Shown: piece after piece, positions 9,730 through 17,157 of the stretch
How positions within the stretch are numbered: the first letter of the stretch is position 1
How the letters are laid out: the number at the start of each line of letters is the position of its first letter
Origin: Leptolyngbya boryana PCC 6306
GTDB taxonomy: Bacteria > Cyanobacteriota > Cyanobacteriia > Leptolyngbyales > Leptolyngbyaceae
DNA length: 64,000 nucleotides
Assembly: GCF_000353285.1 (NCBI RefSeq)
Contig: NZ_KB731324.1
Location: 5,412,577 to 5,476,576, forward strand
Reading direction: 5' to 3'
Notes under the pieces: generated by a model
The model's database searches: none
Told to the model about the DNA's origin: nothing
What the model saw: the letters and a program-made list of their open reading frames with translations, nothing else
Made by a program: the position numbers and the translations under genes

Positions 9730-9913
9730 AGTATCAAACGCTACTGGTCAGTTCACGCGAACTTGAACTTCTTAAAGTTTGCATCAATTATTTTGTTTGC
9801 AGGAAATCATTCATACCAAAAGACGATCGTGCTTTTGAATTCTCGGTCAGGAGGCGTTAGAGAAAATGACCGGAAGCGCGATCGTCAGAAATAAATTGAT
9901 TCAAGTTTGAAAA

Positions 9914-10084
9914 CTAATCTCTTCTTTCTTGAGATTCAAGGTCTTGCATAAAACAGCGTTCGAGCAGTTCAACGCGATAGTGGAACCAGTAACGGCGTGG
10001 ATTCAAAATCAACGGATATGCAAGATGGAAAAGTGGCTGATTGAGATATTGCCAGACCGGGAAACGAGGTTTTAGTGGAATCAT
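9914..10084 (-). CDS. Small hypothetical protein, 56 residues
   Basis: An open frame from ATG 10084 to TAG 9914 encodes MIPLKPRFPVWQYLNQPLFH, then LAYPLILNPRRYWFHYRVEL and a charged end (LESQERRD). An in-frame ATG at 10093 would add three residues (MAP). The protein is rich in aromatic and basic residues, has no signal peptide or clear membrane helix, and looks like a folded small cytoplasmic protein. Codon use matches its neighbours. I do not recognise a named family. It lies on the same strand as the aminotransferase gene upstream, 188 bp from its stop codon, and about 180 bp before the Pho box of the giant phosphatase gene. Confidence 0.55.
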   Translation of the reverse strand: MIPLKPRFPVWQYLNQPLFHLAYPLILNPRRYWFHYRVELLERCFMQDLESQERRD

Positions 10085-10271
10085 GGGAGCCATTCATCTA
10101 AGTATCATGTGAGGGCGACACCGAATTGAATCAGGATTGTGACATTCTGATTCGATATGGTTTTTGCTACTACCAAGATGGCAAATTTCACCTAGGACTT
10201 CCCTGGTAAGGATCGCGGAACCTTTTTGATCAATTTTTTTGCAAAGTTCAGTAATTCTAGTGAAAGAAATC

Positions 10272-11426
10272 TTACTGAATTAGGGTCAGGAGAGAATTGC
10301 CCAAATATTCGTACTGTTCAGGGGTGTTATACAACTGAGCTGAGATTCGCACTAAGCGTTGGGGAACCTGGGGAAAAGGAACGATGGGCACTTCAATGTT
10401 AAATTTCTCTAACAATGCGTCTTGCAGTTCTACATAAGACCCATTGGGTAACGGGATAGTTGCTAATGCTCCAATCATTTCTTCTGGACAAGGAGGAGCA
10501 ACATTCAGCATTTCACAGAGTTGCTTTCTGGCGGCGATCGCTTTATCTCGATTTTTTGCCCTAATTTCGTCCCAGCCTCCCGGCAACAGCGATCCCATAT
10601 ATGCGATCGCGCTTGGAACTGTTAAATATGCAGTCGGATCGTCTGTGCCCATCCAATCAAATTCGAGGTGGAACTTGGAGCGATCGCGACGAGGAGAATT
10701 TGCACCGTGGCTAATTGTTAGGGGGCGAATCTCAGCTTGCTTCTCTTTTTTCACGTAGAGAAAAGCGGCTCCTTTCGGCGCGCATAGCCATTTGTGACAG
10801 GTTGAAGCGTAATAGGTCGCACCCAAATTGGTGAGATTCAAATCCACCATTCCTGGGGCGTGAGCGCCATCGATTAGGGTATCAATTCCAAGATTTGATA
10901 AAGCTTGGACGATTTGAGCGATCGGAAATACAAGCCCGGTCTGACTGACGACATGATCAATTAATGCCAAGCGGGTTCGCTCAGTCACTTTTGCCAGAAC
11001 TGCTTCAATGACTTGAGAAGGAGATGCGATCGGAAAAGGGATGTCAGCGACTACAACTTTTGCTCCGGAGCGATCGGCGACGAAATCTAGCGCATTGCGG
11101 CAGGCGTTGTATTCCTGACTGGTGGTGAGAAGTTCATCGGTTGGAGAGAAAGTAAGCGATCGTAACACTGCATTTACGCCAGTGGTCGCATTGGGGACAA
11201 ACACCAATTCTTCCGAACTCGCACCAACGAATTCAGCTAAACCATCTCTGGCTCGATCGAGCAATTTTTCAAATTCTCGTCCTAGAAATCGCAAAGGTTG
11301 CTGTTCCAGTCGGTTTCTGAATTCTTCTTGAATTCGCAAAACCGCGATCGGACATGCCCCAAACGAGCCGTGATTGAGAAAGGCAACATCTGGATCAAGC
11401 ATCCAGTGTTTGGAAATGTGATTCAT
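10272..11426 (-). CDS. Aminotransferase class V family protein (isopenicillin N epimerase-like)
   Basis: A 384-residue fold-type I PLP enzyme. The N-terminus has DVAFLNHGSFGACP, typical of the CefD-like branch of class V aminotransferases. The middle holds VPNATTGVN (phosphate-binding region), LIDHVVSQTG and LIDGAHAPG (the Asp that contacts the pyridine nitrogen). The PLP lysine is in TCHKWLCAPKG. Known relatives include isopenicillin N epimerases, cysteine desulfurases and ergothioneine-pathway lyases; the substrate cannot be told, and no beta-lactam or ergothioneine gene lies nearby. The 3' end of tRNA-Asn lies only 6 bp upstream of its start codon on the same strand, so the gene may share the tRNA transcript. 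Confidence 0.85.
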   Translation of the reverse strand: MNHISKHWMLDPDVAFLNHGSFGACPIAVLRIQEEFRNRLEQQPLRFLGREFEKLLDRARDGLAEFVGASSEELVFVPNATTGVNAVLRSLTFSPTDELLTTSQEYNACRNALDFVADRSGAKVVVADIPFPIASPSQVIEAVLAKVTERTRLALIDHVVSQTGLVFPIAQIVQALSNLGIDTLIDGAHAPGMVDLNLTNLGATYYASTCHKWLCAPKGAAFLYVKKEKQAEIRPLTISHGANSPRRDRSKFHLEFDWMGTDDPTAYLTVPSAIAYMGSLLPGGWDEIRAKNRDKAIAARKQLCEMLNVAPPCPEEMIGALATIPLPNGSYVELQDALLEKFNIEVPIVPFPQVPQRLVRISAQLYNTPEQYEYLGNSLLTLIQ

Positions 11427-11432
11427 CTAAAA

Positions 11433-11504
11433 CTCCCCAGACAAGATTCGAACTTGTGACCAATCGATTAACAGTCGACCGCTCTACCGCTGAGCTACTG
11501 AGGA
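11433..11504 (-). tRNA. tRNA-Asn (anticodon GTT)
   Basis: The minus strand folds into a full cloverleaf. The acceptor stem is TCCTCAG with CTGGGGA. The D arm contains GCTCAGCGGTAGAGC. The anticodon loop is CTGTTAA, giving anticodon GTT. The T arm is ACAAG-TTCGAAT-CTTGT. The discriminator base is G, and CCA is not encoded. The length of 72 is normal. Confidence 0.95.
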
Positions 11505-11691
11505 TTGCGTATCTCGCGAGACTAATCATAACCCGACCTTCTAGAATTATGCAAGCCTTTTCTCAAAATTTCTTAGGTCATCTCGAATCAAGTTGGAATT
11601 ATGCCGAGTTTTCAGGGGTTTTCGGGCAGCAACGCTGTCTTCGCAGTTGCCTTGAATCAAAGGATTTGGGGATCGCCTCGAGTCCCGGCAT

Positions 11692-11825
11692 CCAGCCCTT
11701 TCAAGGTGTTATTTCCAGGTCAGATGAAAACCCTGTAAACCAGTAATCTCTTGATCTGCTCTCATTTCGATCTCCAGGATGCTCTAGATTCGTTATATTA
11801 CATTGGCTCACCTTGGAAGGGCTGG
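11692..11825. repeat. MITE-like element, copy 1 (134 bp)
   Basis: The element starts with CCAGCCCTTTCAAGGTG and ends with its near-perfect complement CACCTTGGAAGGGCTGG. The interior (CAGATGAAAACCCTGTAAAC, then GATCTCCAGGATGCTCTAGA) is almost identical to a second element at 12964-13149, apart from about 52 missing bases. It carries no gene. It ends 5 bp beyond the stop codon of the HEAT-repeat gene. Confidence 0.8.
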
Positions 11826-11830
11826 TTTGA

Positions 11831-12850
11831 CTACTTAGATTTGGGGGCTTGGCGTTGGATTTTTGCTAGAGCCTCCCTCGCTTTGAGTTGAACCTTTTGA
11901 CTCGGATCTCTCAAGAGTGGGATCAGATGAGGAATGGCTGATTTTGCTGCCGACCGCATTACGCCCAACCCATAAGCTGCCGCACCCCGTACCGCCTCAT
12001 CTGGATGCTTCAATTGTGCAATCAGTTGAGGAATGGCAGGTTTGCCAAGCTCTCCTAAGATTTGGGCTGCCTCATCTCGCACTCGCTCATTGGGTTCTTT
12101 TAATAGGGAAATGAGCGCGGGGATGACCTCTGGTGTCTTCGCACCCATTTCCTTTAAGACAAAGGTTGCCCGACTCCGCGCTTCGCTATGAGTCGATTCT
12201 TTAAGCAGCGTAATCAGGGTAGGAAGGAAATCGGAGGCAGGTGCGCCTATCATCCAGAGCGTTTGGGCAACCATGCTGTGTACGCCAGGGTCAGGATCGT
12301 TTAACAGGGGTTTGAGATGCGGGATCGCTGCTTTACCAGATTTACCGATGAGCGCAACGGTATAGACAACATCGAATCGTATGGTTGCATCTGTATCTTT
12401 GAGCAGTGGCATGAGGTGAGGAATAGTAGGAGATCCAAGACTTGCTAAGGTAAAGACGTATTGACCCCGAACCGCTAGATCAGTTTTGAATAACGTCACT
12501 AATTTAGGAATTGCAACGTTTGCGGCTTTCCCCATTCTGCCCAAGGCTTGCACGGCTTTGTCTCGCACACCGCTATCTGGATCATCAAGGAGAAGAATCA
12601 GGTGAGGGGTTGCTCGACTTGCTGTTGTTCCCATTTGTCCGATCTCAAAAGCGGCTGCGGTGCGATCGCTTGCCTTCGGGCTTTTCAATTTCTGAATTAA
12701 TGCGGACAGAGATGCTGGACGCGATGCCGAAGATTGGGCAAGGATGCGATTGGTCAGGGGAGTCGTAGCAGCGTTTGGCTCGACTGGGATAGCAATGGTT
12801 CCCCAGACGACGATTAGACTGAGTAAGTTAAGGGTCAGACATCTTTGCAT
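11831..12850 (-). CDS. Exported HEAT-repeat protein
   Basis: A 339-residue protein with a signal peptide (hydrophobic LNLLSLIVVWGTIAI followed by a small-residue cleavage region) and about seven HEAT/PBS-lyase-type repeats from residue 48 on. Typical units are RDKAVQALGRMGKAA, RDEAAQILGELGKPA and RGAAAYGLGVMRSAA, spaced 35-40 residues. HEAT solenoids bind proteins. In cyanobacteria the related PBS-lyase repeats attach bilins to phycobiliproteins, but the export signal argues against that role here. The gene is bracketed by two copies of a MITE-like element (5 bp after the stop, about 110 bp before the start), which suggests they could have moved together. No enzyme motif is visible and the function is unknown. 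Confidence 0.85.
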   Translation of the reverse strand: MQRCLTLNLLSLIVVWGTIAIPVEPNAATTPLTNRILAQSSASRPASLSALIQKLKSPKASDRTAAAFEIGQMGTTASRATPHLILLLDDPDSGVRDKAVQALGRMGKAANVAIPKLVTLFKTDLAVRGQYVFTLASLGSPTIPHLMPLLKDTDATIRFDVVYTVALIGKSGKAAIPHLKPLLNDPDPGVHSMVAQTLWMIGAPASDFLPTLITLLKESTHSEARSRATFVLKEMGAKTPEVIPALISLLKEPNERVRDEAAQILGELGKPAIPQLIAQLKHPDEAVRGAAAYGLGVMRSAAKSAIPHLIPLLRDPSQKVQLKAREALAKIQRQAPKSK

Positions 12851-12963
12851 CTTTACGGATCACTTAGAACATTAAGGTGTATCTTCTTTCCTGATTCTAG
12901 GTTCCAGTCTTAGAGAGGTTATGCCGTTGGCTGCGATCGCGCTTGGCAGGTTAGGAGTGCGCT

Positions 12964-13149
12964 CCAGCCCTTTCAAGGTTTTATTTCCAGGTCAGATGAA
13001 AACCCTGTAAACCAGTAATCTTGTTCCACAATTGAGCAACTACAGTACTTTTTCAACAGTGAAAACAAGTTGAATTGATCTGCTCTCGTTTCGATCTCCA
13101 GGATGCTCTAGATTCGTTATAGTACATTGGTTCACCTTGAAAGGGCTGG
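12964..13149. repeat. MITE-like element, copy 2 (186 bp)
   Basis: The same terminal inverted repeats as copy 1: CCAGCCCTTTCAAGGTT at the left and CACCTTGAAAGGGCTGG at the right. It contains about 52 internal bases that copy 1 lacks (around 13021-13073, with CTTGTT and AACAAG as a further inverted pair). The sequence CCGGCAT follows its right end after TT, and the same heptamer precedes the left end of copy 1. Confidence 0.8.
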
Positions 13150-13265
13150 TTCCGGCATCTTAGACGAATGAAATGAGTATCACGGCTCTGACTTGGTGTT
13201 AGGGTAGGTAACTGTGTGCTTTGCGATTGTGAGCTTTTCATTTGTCGATCGTTAAAAATTAACCG

Positions 13266-14342
13266 ATGCAACTTCAGATCCAGACTTTCACCGTTCATAA
13301 GCGTTTTGCGCTCAAAATTAGCCGTGGCACTACAGCCCAAACTACGAATATTTGGATCAGGATTGAGCAAGACGGTATTGAAGGATGGGGGGAAGCTTCG
13401 CCTTTCTCAATTGGAGAAAATCCCCAAACGACTGAAGCGATCGCGCGTTCTCTTCAAGCGATCTCACCTTTGCTGAAAGCTTTGCATCCTCTGGAGCGTC
13501 AACGCATCGATCAATTACTTTCACAGGCTCGGATTCCTTCTGCTGCGCGTGCCGCGATCGATATTGCATTACATGATTGGTTGGGCAAATCGGCATGGCT
13601 ACCGCTTTGGAAGCTTTGGGGACTAGACCGCGATCGCATTGTTCCAACTTCAGTGACGATCGGGATCAATACGCCAGAAGGCGCAAAACAGCGGGTTAAG
13701 GATTGGCTCGGTAAAGGGACGATCGAATCGCCACGACAAGACATTCGAGCGCTAAAAGTCAAGCTAGGAAGTCCAGAAGGCATTGCAGCCGATCAGGCAA
13801 TGTTTGAAGCAGTGCTAGAAGTGGCTCCAGATATTGAGCAGATTAGTGTCGATGCCAATGGGGGTTGGACAGTCGAATCGGCGTTGAAAATGGCGCATTG
13901 GTTGAGTGATCGCAAAGTCACTTATATCGAACAACCGCTCGCAAAAGGGCAAGAAGCTGAACTGACGAAGCTGTTTTATCTTTCTCCTTTGCCAATTTTT
14001 GTCGATGAGAGTTGTTTTACGAGTCAATCTATTCCAGCTTTAAGCGATCGAGTGCACGGGATCAATATCAAACTGATGAAATCTGGAGGGTTGAGTGAAG
14101 CGTTGCGTATGATTCATACGGCAAAAGCTCATGGCTTGAAAATTATGTTTGGCTGCTATTCGGATAGTTCATTAATGAATACAGCACTCGCTCATCTCTC
14201 GCCCTTCGCGGATTATTTGGATCTCGATAGTCATTTGAATCTAGTTGATGATCCGTTTGTCGGTGCAATGTTTGAAAGTGGGCGTGTGATTCCAAATCAA
14301 GATCCAGGTTTGGGCGTTTCGCTGAGGGCAAGATCATGCTGA
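13266..14342 (+). CDS. Dipeptide epimerase / DgcA-like enolase-superfamily racemase
   Basis: A 358-residue member of the muconate-lactonizing branch of the enolase superfamily. Two catalytic lysines sit in ALKVKLGS. The metal ligands are in SVDANGGW, YIEQPLA and VDESC, and the second catalytic lysine is in INIKLMKSGG. All key residues are present. Relatives are L-Ala-D/L-Glu epimerases that recycle murein peptides. The closest functional parallel for the gene order may be DgcA, an N-acetyl-glutamate racemase encoded beside a DUF1611 protein. The next gene overlaps this one by 7 bp (RARSC stop within ATGCTGA), so the two are translationally coupled and probably share a pathway. The substrate is not decided by the sequence. 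Confidence 0.85.
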   Translation: MQLQIQTFTVHKRFALKISRGTTAQTTNIWIRIEQDGIEGWGEASPFSIGENPQTTEAIARSLQAISPLLKALHPLERQRIDQLLSQARIPSAARAAIDIALHDWLGKSAWLPLWKLWGLDRDRIVPTSVTIGINTPEGAKQRVKDWLGKGTIESPRQDIRALKVKLGSPEGIAADQAMFEAVLEVAPDIEQISVDANGGWTVESALKMAHWLSDRKVTYIEQPLAKGQEAELTKLFYLSPLPIFVDESCFTSQSIPALSDRVHGINIKLMKSGGLSEALRMIHTAKAHGLKIMFGCYSDSSLMNTALAHLSPFADYLDLDSHLNLVDDPFVGAMFESGRVIPNQDPGLGVSLRARSC

Positions 14343-15379
14343 GATTAAACGATCGAGTTGCTGTACTTTTGCATGAAGGCATCCAAGGAACACAGGGTAA
14401 AACAGGCTTAGCTTTTACACGTGCTCGCCCTGATTCAGTGGTGGCAATTATTGATCATCAATGTGCTGAACAGTCTTATCAAGGTCTAACCAAGATTGTG
14501 TGTCAGGCTCCGATCGTGAGTTCGGTGACGGAAGCTTTGAAACATCAACCGACTGTTTTATTGATTGGGATTGCGCCTTCTGGAGGAGTCTTACCTGATT
14601 CTTGGTTTGCGGAAGTTCGGCAGGCTGTGGAGGCTGGTTTGTCGATCGTCAATGGACTGCACACCCCTCTACTCCCGAAATTTCAAAACCTTCAATCGAA
14701 TCAATGGATCTGGGATATTCGTCAAGAGCCACCTGGATTACAAGTTGGAACTGGGGCAGCGCGATCGTTGACTTGCCGAAGAGTGCTCACCGTTGGCACA
14801 GATATGAGTATTGGCAAGATGTCTACGAGTTTGGAGATGCATAAGATTGCCGAGCAGAGAGGATTGCGATCGCAGTTTTTGGGTACGGGACAAGCTGGAA
14901 TTATGATTGCAGGGGATGGGATTCCGCTCGATGCAGTGCGAGTTGATTTTGCTTCAGGTGCAGTTGAACAGCTTGTGATGCGGTATGCAGACCAGGACAT
15001 TTTGCACGTCGAGGGGCAAGGTTCTATATTTAATCCAGCTTCAACGGCGACCTTGCCTCTGATTCGCGGTTCGCAGCCGACTCATTTAGTTTTAGTGCAT
15101 CGGGCAGGACAAATGAGCATTCGCAACTTTCCGCAGGTGCCAATTCCGCCTTTGAAGGATGTGGTGCAGGTTTATGAATCGCTTGCCTCTGCGGGCGGAG
15201 CGTTTGCGGCAGTGAAGGTGGCCGCGATCGCGTTGAATACAGCTCATTTAGAAACAGATGCGGCTTGGAGAGCGATCGCATTGATTCAGGAAGAAACGCA
15301 GCTTCCTTGCACTGATCCGATTCGATTTGGGGCTGATCTGTTGCTAGACGCGGTTCTAAACCGTGAAATGGCGATCTAA
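14336..15379 (+). CDS. DUF1611 family P-loop protein (DgcN-like)
   Basis: A 347-residue protein of the DUF1611 (COG3367) family. The N-terminal half has a Rossmann-like region (PTVLLIGIAPSGG, then IVNGLHTPL). The C-terminal half holds a P-loop variant (VGTDMSIGKMSTS), GTGQAGIMIAG and VEGQGSI. In marine Proteobacteria and haloarchaea a DUF1611 protein named DgcN has been described as a D-glutamate N-acetyltransferase working with the racemase DgcA. The overlap with an enolase-superfamily epimerase here reproduces that pairing. The role as a D-glutamate or murein-derived amino-acid enzyme is an inference. It lies second in a two-gene unit; a small CPYC protein gene follows after 64 bp. Confidence 0.8.
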   Translation: MLRLNDRVAVLLHEGIQGTQGKTGLAFTRARPDSVVAIIDHQCAEQSYQGLTKIVCQAPIVSSVTEALKHQPTVLLIGIAPSGGVLPDSWFAEVRQAVEAGLSIVNGLHTPLLPKFQNLQSNQWIWDIRQEPPGLQVGTGAARSLTCRRVLTVGTDMSIGKMSTSLEMHKIAEQRGLRSQFLGTGQAGIMIAGDGIPLDAVRVDFASGAVEQLVMRYADQDILHVEGQGSIFNPASTATLPLIRGSQPTHLVLVHRAGQMSIRNFPQVPIPPLKDVVQVYESLASAGGAFAAVKVAAIALNTAHLETDAAWRAIALIQEETQLPCTDPIRFGADLLLDAVLNREMAI

Positions 15380-15443
15380 ATGTAACGAATTTGTTAGACT
15401 AGCGAATGGTTCAAGTCGCCCTGTCCTCGCGTGTCTAAGTCGT

Positions 15444-15590
15444 ATGTCTAAAGATAATCCGCAAACGAATTCTTCAGTAGAGACTCAACAAGCAGCTGAG
15501 CCTGAAAAAATTCTCTGTCCGTATTGCTTACGAACTGCAACGAATGGGATCAAATGCCAAGGCATCTGTGTTGCGGAAAGTGGTTACTGA
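15444..15590 (+). CDS. Small Cys-rich protein, 48 residues
   Basis: ATG 15444 begins MSKDNPQTNSSVETQQAAEP, followed by KILCPYCLRTATNGIKCQGI and CVAESGY. The four cysteines (CPYC, then KCQGIC) form a possible zinc knuckle after a disordered, Gln/Ser/Glu-rich head. A longer in-frame start at 15363 would overlap the preceding gene and adds an unlikely basic leader, so I prefer the internal ATG. No family name is recognised. It stands alone at the end of the epimerase-DUF1611 unit and could share its transcript. Confidence 0.6.
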   Translation: MSKDNPQTNSSVETQQAAEPEKILCPYCLRTATNGIKCQGICVAESGY

Positions 15591-15690
15591 TTCATCCGAA
15601 ATTCAGCAGGCGCATCATCTTCAGACAAGAAGTTTTCAGAATCGTCGCATCATTCTCATAACGGATGAAAACTTGGTAATAAATTGAAAA

Positions 15691-15716
15691 GCCCAGGATC
15701 TGTATAGAGCCTGGGC
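15691..15716 (-). terminator. Second hairpin downstream of pdhC
   Basis: Arms GCCCAGG (15691-15697) and CCTGGGC (15710-15716) with a 12-base loop. On the minus strand the stem is followed by TTTTCAATTT, a usable terminator for readthrough from pdhC. Confidence 0.6.
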
Positions 15717-15742
15717 AAGATTCTATCTAGTAGCTCTATGAA

Positions 15743-15768
15743 AACTCCGGGATGAGAATCTCGGAGTT
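15743..15768 (-). terminator. Hairpin just after pdhC
   Basis: Arms AACTCCG and CGGAGTT (15743-15749, 15762-15768) with a 12-base loop, 11 bp beyond the pdhC stop codon. The T tract on the minus strand is short, so this is probably the first half of a double terminator with 15691-15716. Confidence 0.6.
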
Positions 15769-15778
15769 CCTCACTTTG

Positions 15779-17068
15779 TTACAGCGTCAACGATTGAACA
15801 TCGGTTTCAATCAGTTTTGCTAAATCACGCAAGAAGATTGCCGCATCAGCACCGTAAATAATGCGGTGATCGCAAGTGATATTTACCTGCATTTGTCGGC
15901 GTACTCCGAGCAGTCCATCATCGGTTGCAACTACGGTTGGACGAGATGCGCCGATCGCTAAAATCGCTCCCTGTCCTGGTGGCAAGATTGCATCAAACGC
16001 ATCCACACCAAACATGCCTAAGTTCGAGACTGTGAACGTTCCAGAACTATATTCATCGGGTTGGAGTTGTTTTGATCTTGCACGATCGACTAAATCTTTC
16101 CAGTTCCGAGACAGCGAGTAAAGATCTTGCTGATCTGCATTTTTCAATACAGGAGTGATCAACCCACCATCTTCCATTGCAACTGCATTTGCAATGTTGA
16201 TTGATTCATTAAAGTGAATACCGTTCTCAACATAGCTTGCATACAGTAAAGGATGTTTTTGCAACGCCATCGCGATCGCTTTTGTCAGCAAGGCTGACAT
16301 CGTTACGCCCTTGGATTTCACCTGCTTGTACAGTTTGTCGAGTGCATCCGTTGTAATCGTGTAGGAAGCGCGGAAGACTGGAACATCTAAACTTGCATTC
16401 ATATTCCGGACGACTGCGGTTTGCAAGGTCGTCATCGGCTTGATTTGACCGGGTTGGGTTGGAGCAACAGGTGCAGACGCTGCTCTTGGAGCAGGTGCAG
16501 CGGCAACAGCAGGCGCAACAGGTGCAGCAGGTTTTGCGGCAGGTTTGACGGTTGGGGTTTTGCCAGCAGCTTTTTCGATATCTTCTGCCACAATCCGACC
16601 GTGCGGACCACTTCCAACCACAGCACCCAGTTCAACTTTTAATTCTTTTGCGAGTTTCCGTGCGCGTGGAGAAGCAACGATGCGTCCGTTTTGAGTCGGC
16701 GCACTAGATGAGCCATTGGTGGCAGCCGCTGCCACAGGTTCTGGAGTGGGTGTTGTCGCAGCAGCGGTGGCAGCCGGAGCGCTGGGAGTAGTTTGGGTTG
16801 CTTGTTGTTTCGCGGCTTCGATCTCGGCTTCGGTTTCAGCTAAGAGCGCGATCGCAGATCCGACCGGAGCTGAGTTGCCTGCATCAACGACGATCGTAGC
16901 TAAAAATCCTTCATAAAAGGATTCTACGTCCATGTCAGCCTTGTCAGACTCAACCACCACAACGGTTTCACCTTTCTCAACTTTGTCGCCCGGAGCTTTG
17001 AGCCAGGACACGATTTTTCCTTCGGTCATGGTGGAACTGAGGGCGGGCATAAAAATTTCGTGGATCAT
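15779..17068 (-). CDS. pdhC: Dihydrolipoamide acetyltransferase, E2 of pyruvate dehydrogenase
   Basis: A 429-residue E2 subunit that transfers acetyl from lipoamide to CoA in the pyruvate dehydrogenase complex in the cytoplasm. One N-terminal lipoyl domain (1-80) carries the lipoylated lysine in VESDKADMD. An Ala/Pro/Thr linker leads to the peripheral-subunit-binding domain at about 135-170 (ASPRARKLAKELKVELGAV, GPHGRIVAEDI). A second Ala/Pro linker leads to the catalytic domain. The active-site motif is CDHRIIYGADAA, the cyanobacterial and plastid form of the usual DHRxxDG. The E1 and E3 genes are not adjacent. Two hairpins downstream end the transcript. folC lies upstream on the same strand with an 89-bp gap. 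Confidence 0.93.
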   Translation of the reverse strand: MIHEIFMPALSSTMTEGKIVSWLKAPGDKVEKGETVVVVESDKADMDVESFYEGFLATIVVDAGNSAPVGSAIALLAETEAEIEAAKQQATQTTPSAPAATAAATTPTPEPVAAAATNGSSSAPTQNGRIVASPRARKLAKELKVELGAVVGSGPHGRIVAEDIEKAAGKTPTVKPAAKPAAPVAPAVAAAPAPRAASAPVAPTQPGQIKPMTTLQTAVVRNMNASLDVPVFRASYTITTDALDKLYKQVKSKGVTMSALLTKAIAMALQKHPLLYASYVENGIHFNESINIANAVAMEDGGLITPVLKNADQQDLYSLSRNWKDLVDRARSKQLQPDEYSSGTFTVSNLGMFGVDAFDAILPPGQGAILAIGASRPTVVATDDGLLGVRRQMQVNITCDHRIIYGADAAIFLRDLAKLIETDVQSLTL

Positions 17069-17157
17069 GGCGGGTACATTTCAGGGTGGATCAGAATCTG
17101 AACACAAGAATGCGATTTTTTGTGCAGATCAGATTGTATCGAAATTTGGCAGCAAAT

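Noticed and set aside
10100-10200. Plus-strand frame ending DILIRYGFCYYQDGKFHLGLPW before a stop
   Set aside because: It looks protein-like, but has no ATG or GTG start and a stop just upstream. It may be a relic, but I could not assign a family.
16421-16916. Open frames on both strands in the pdhC linker region
   Set aside because: They come from the Ala/Pro-rich linker composition of the real gene and contain no independent motif.
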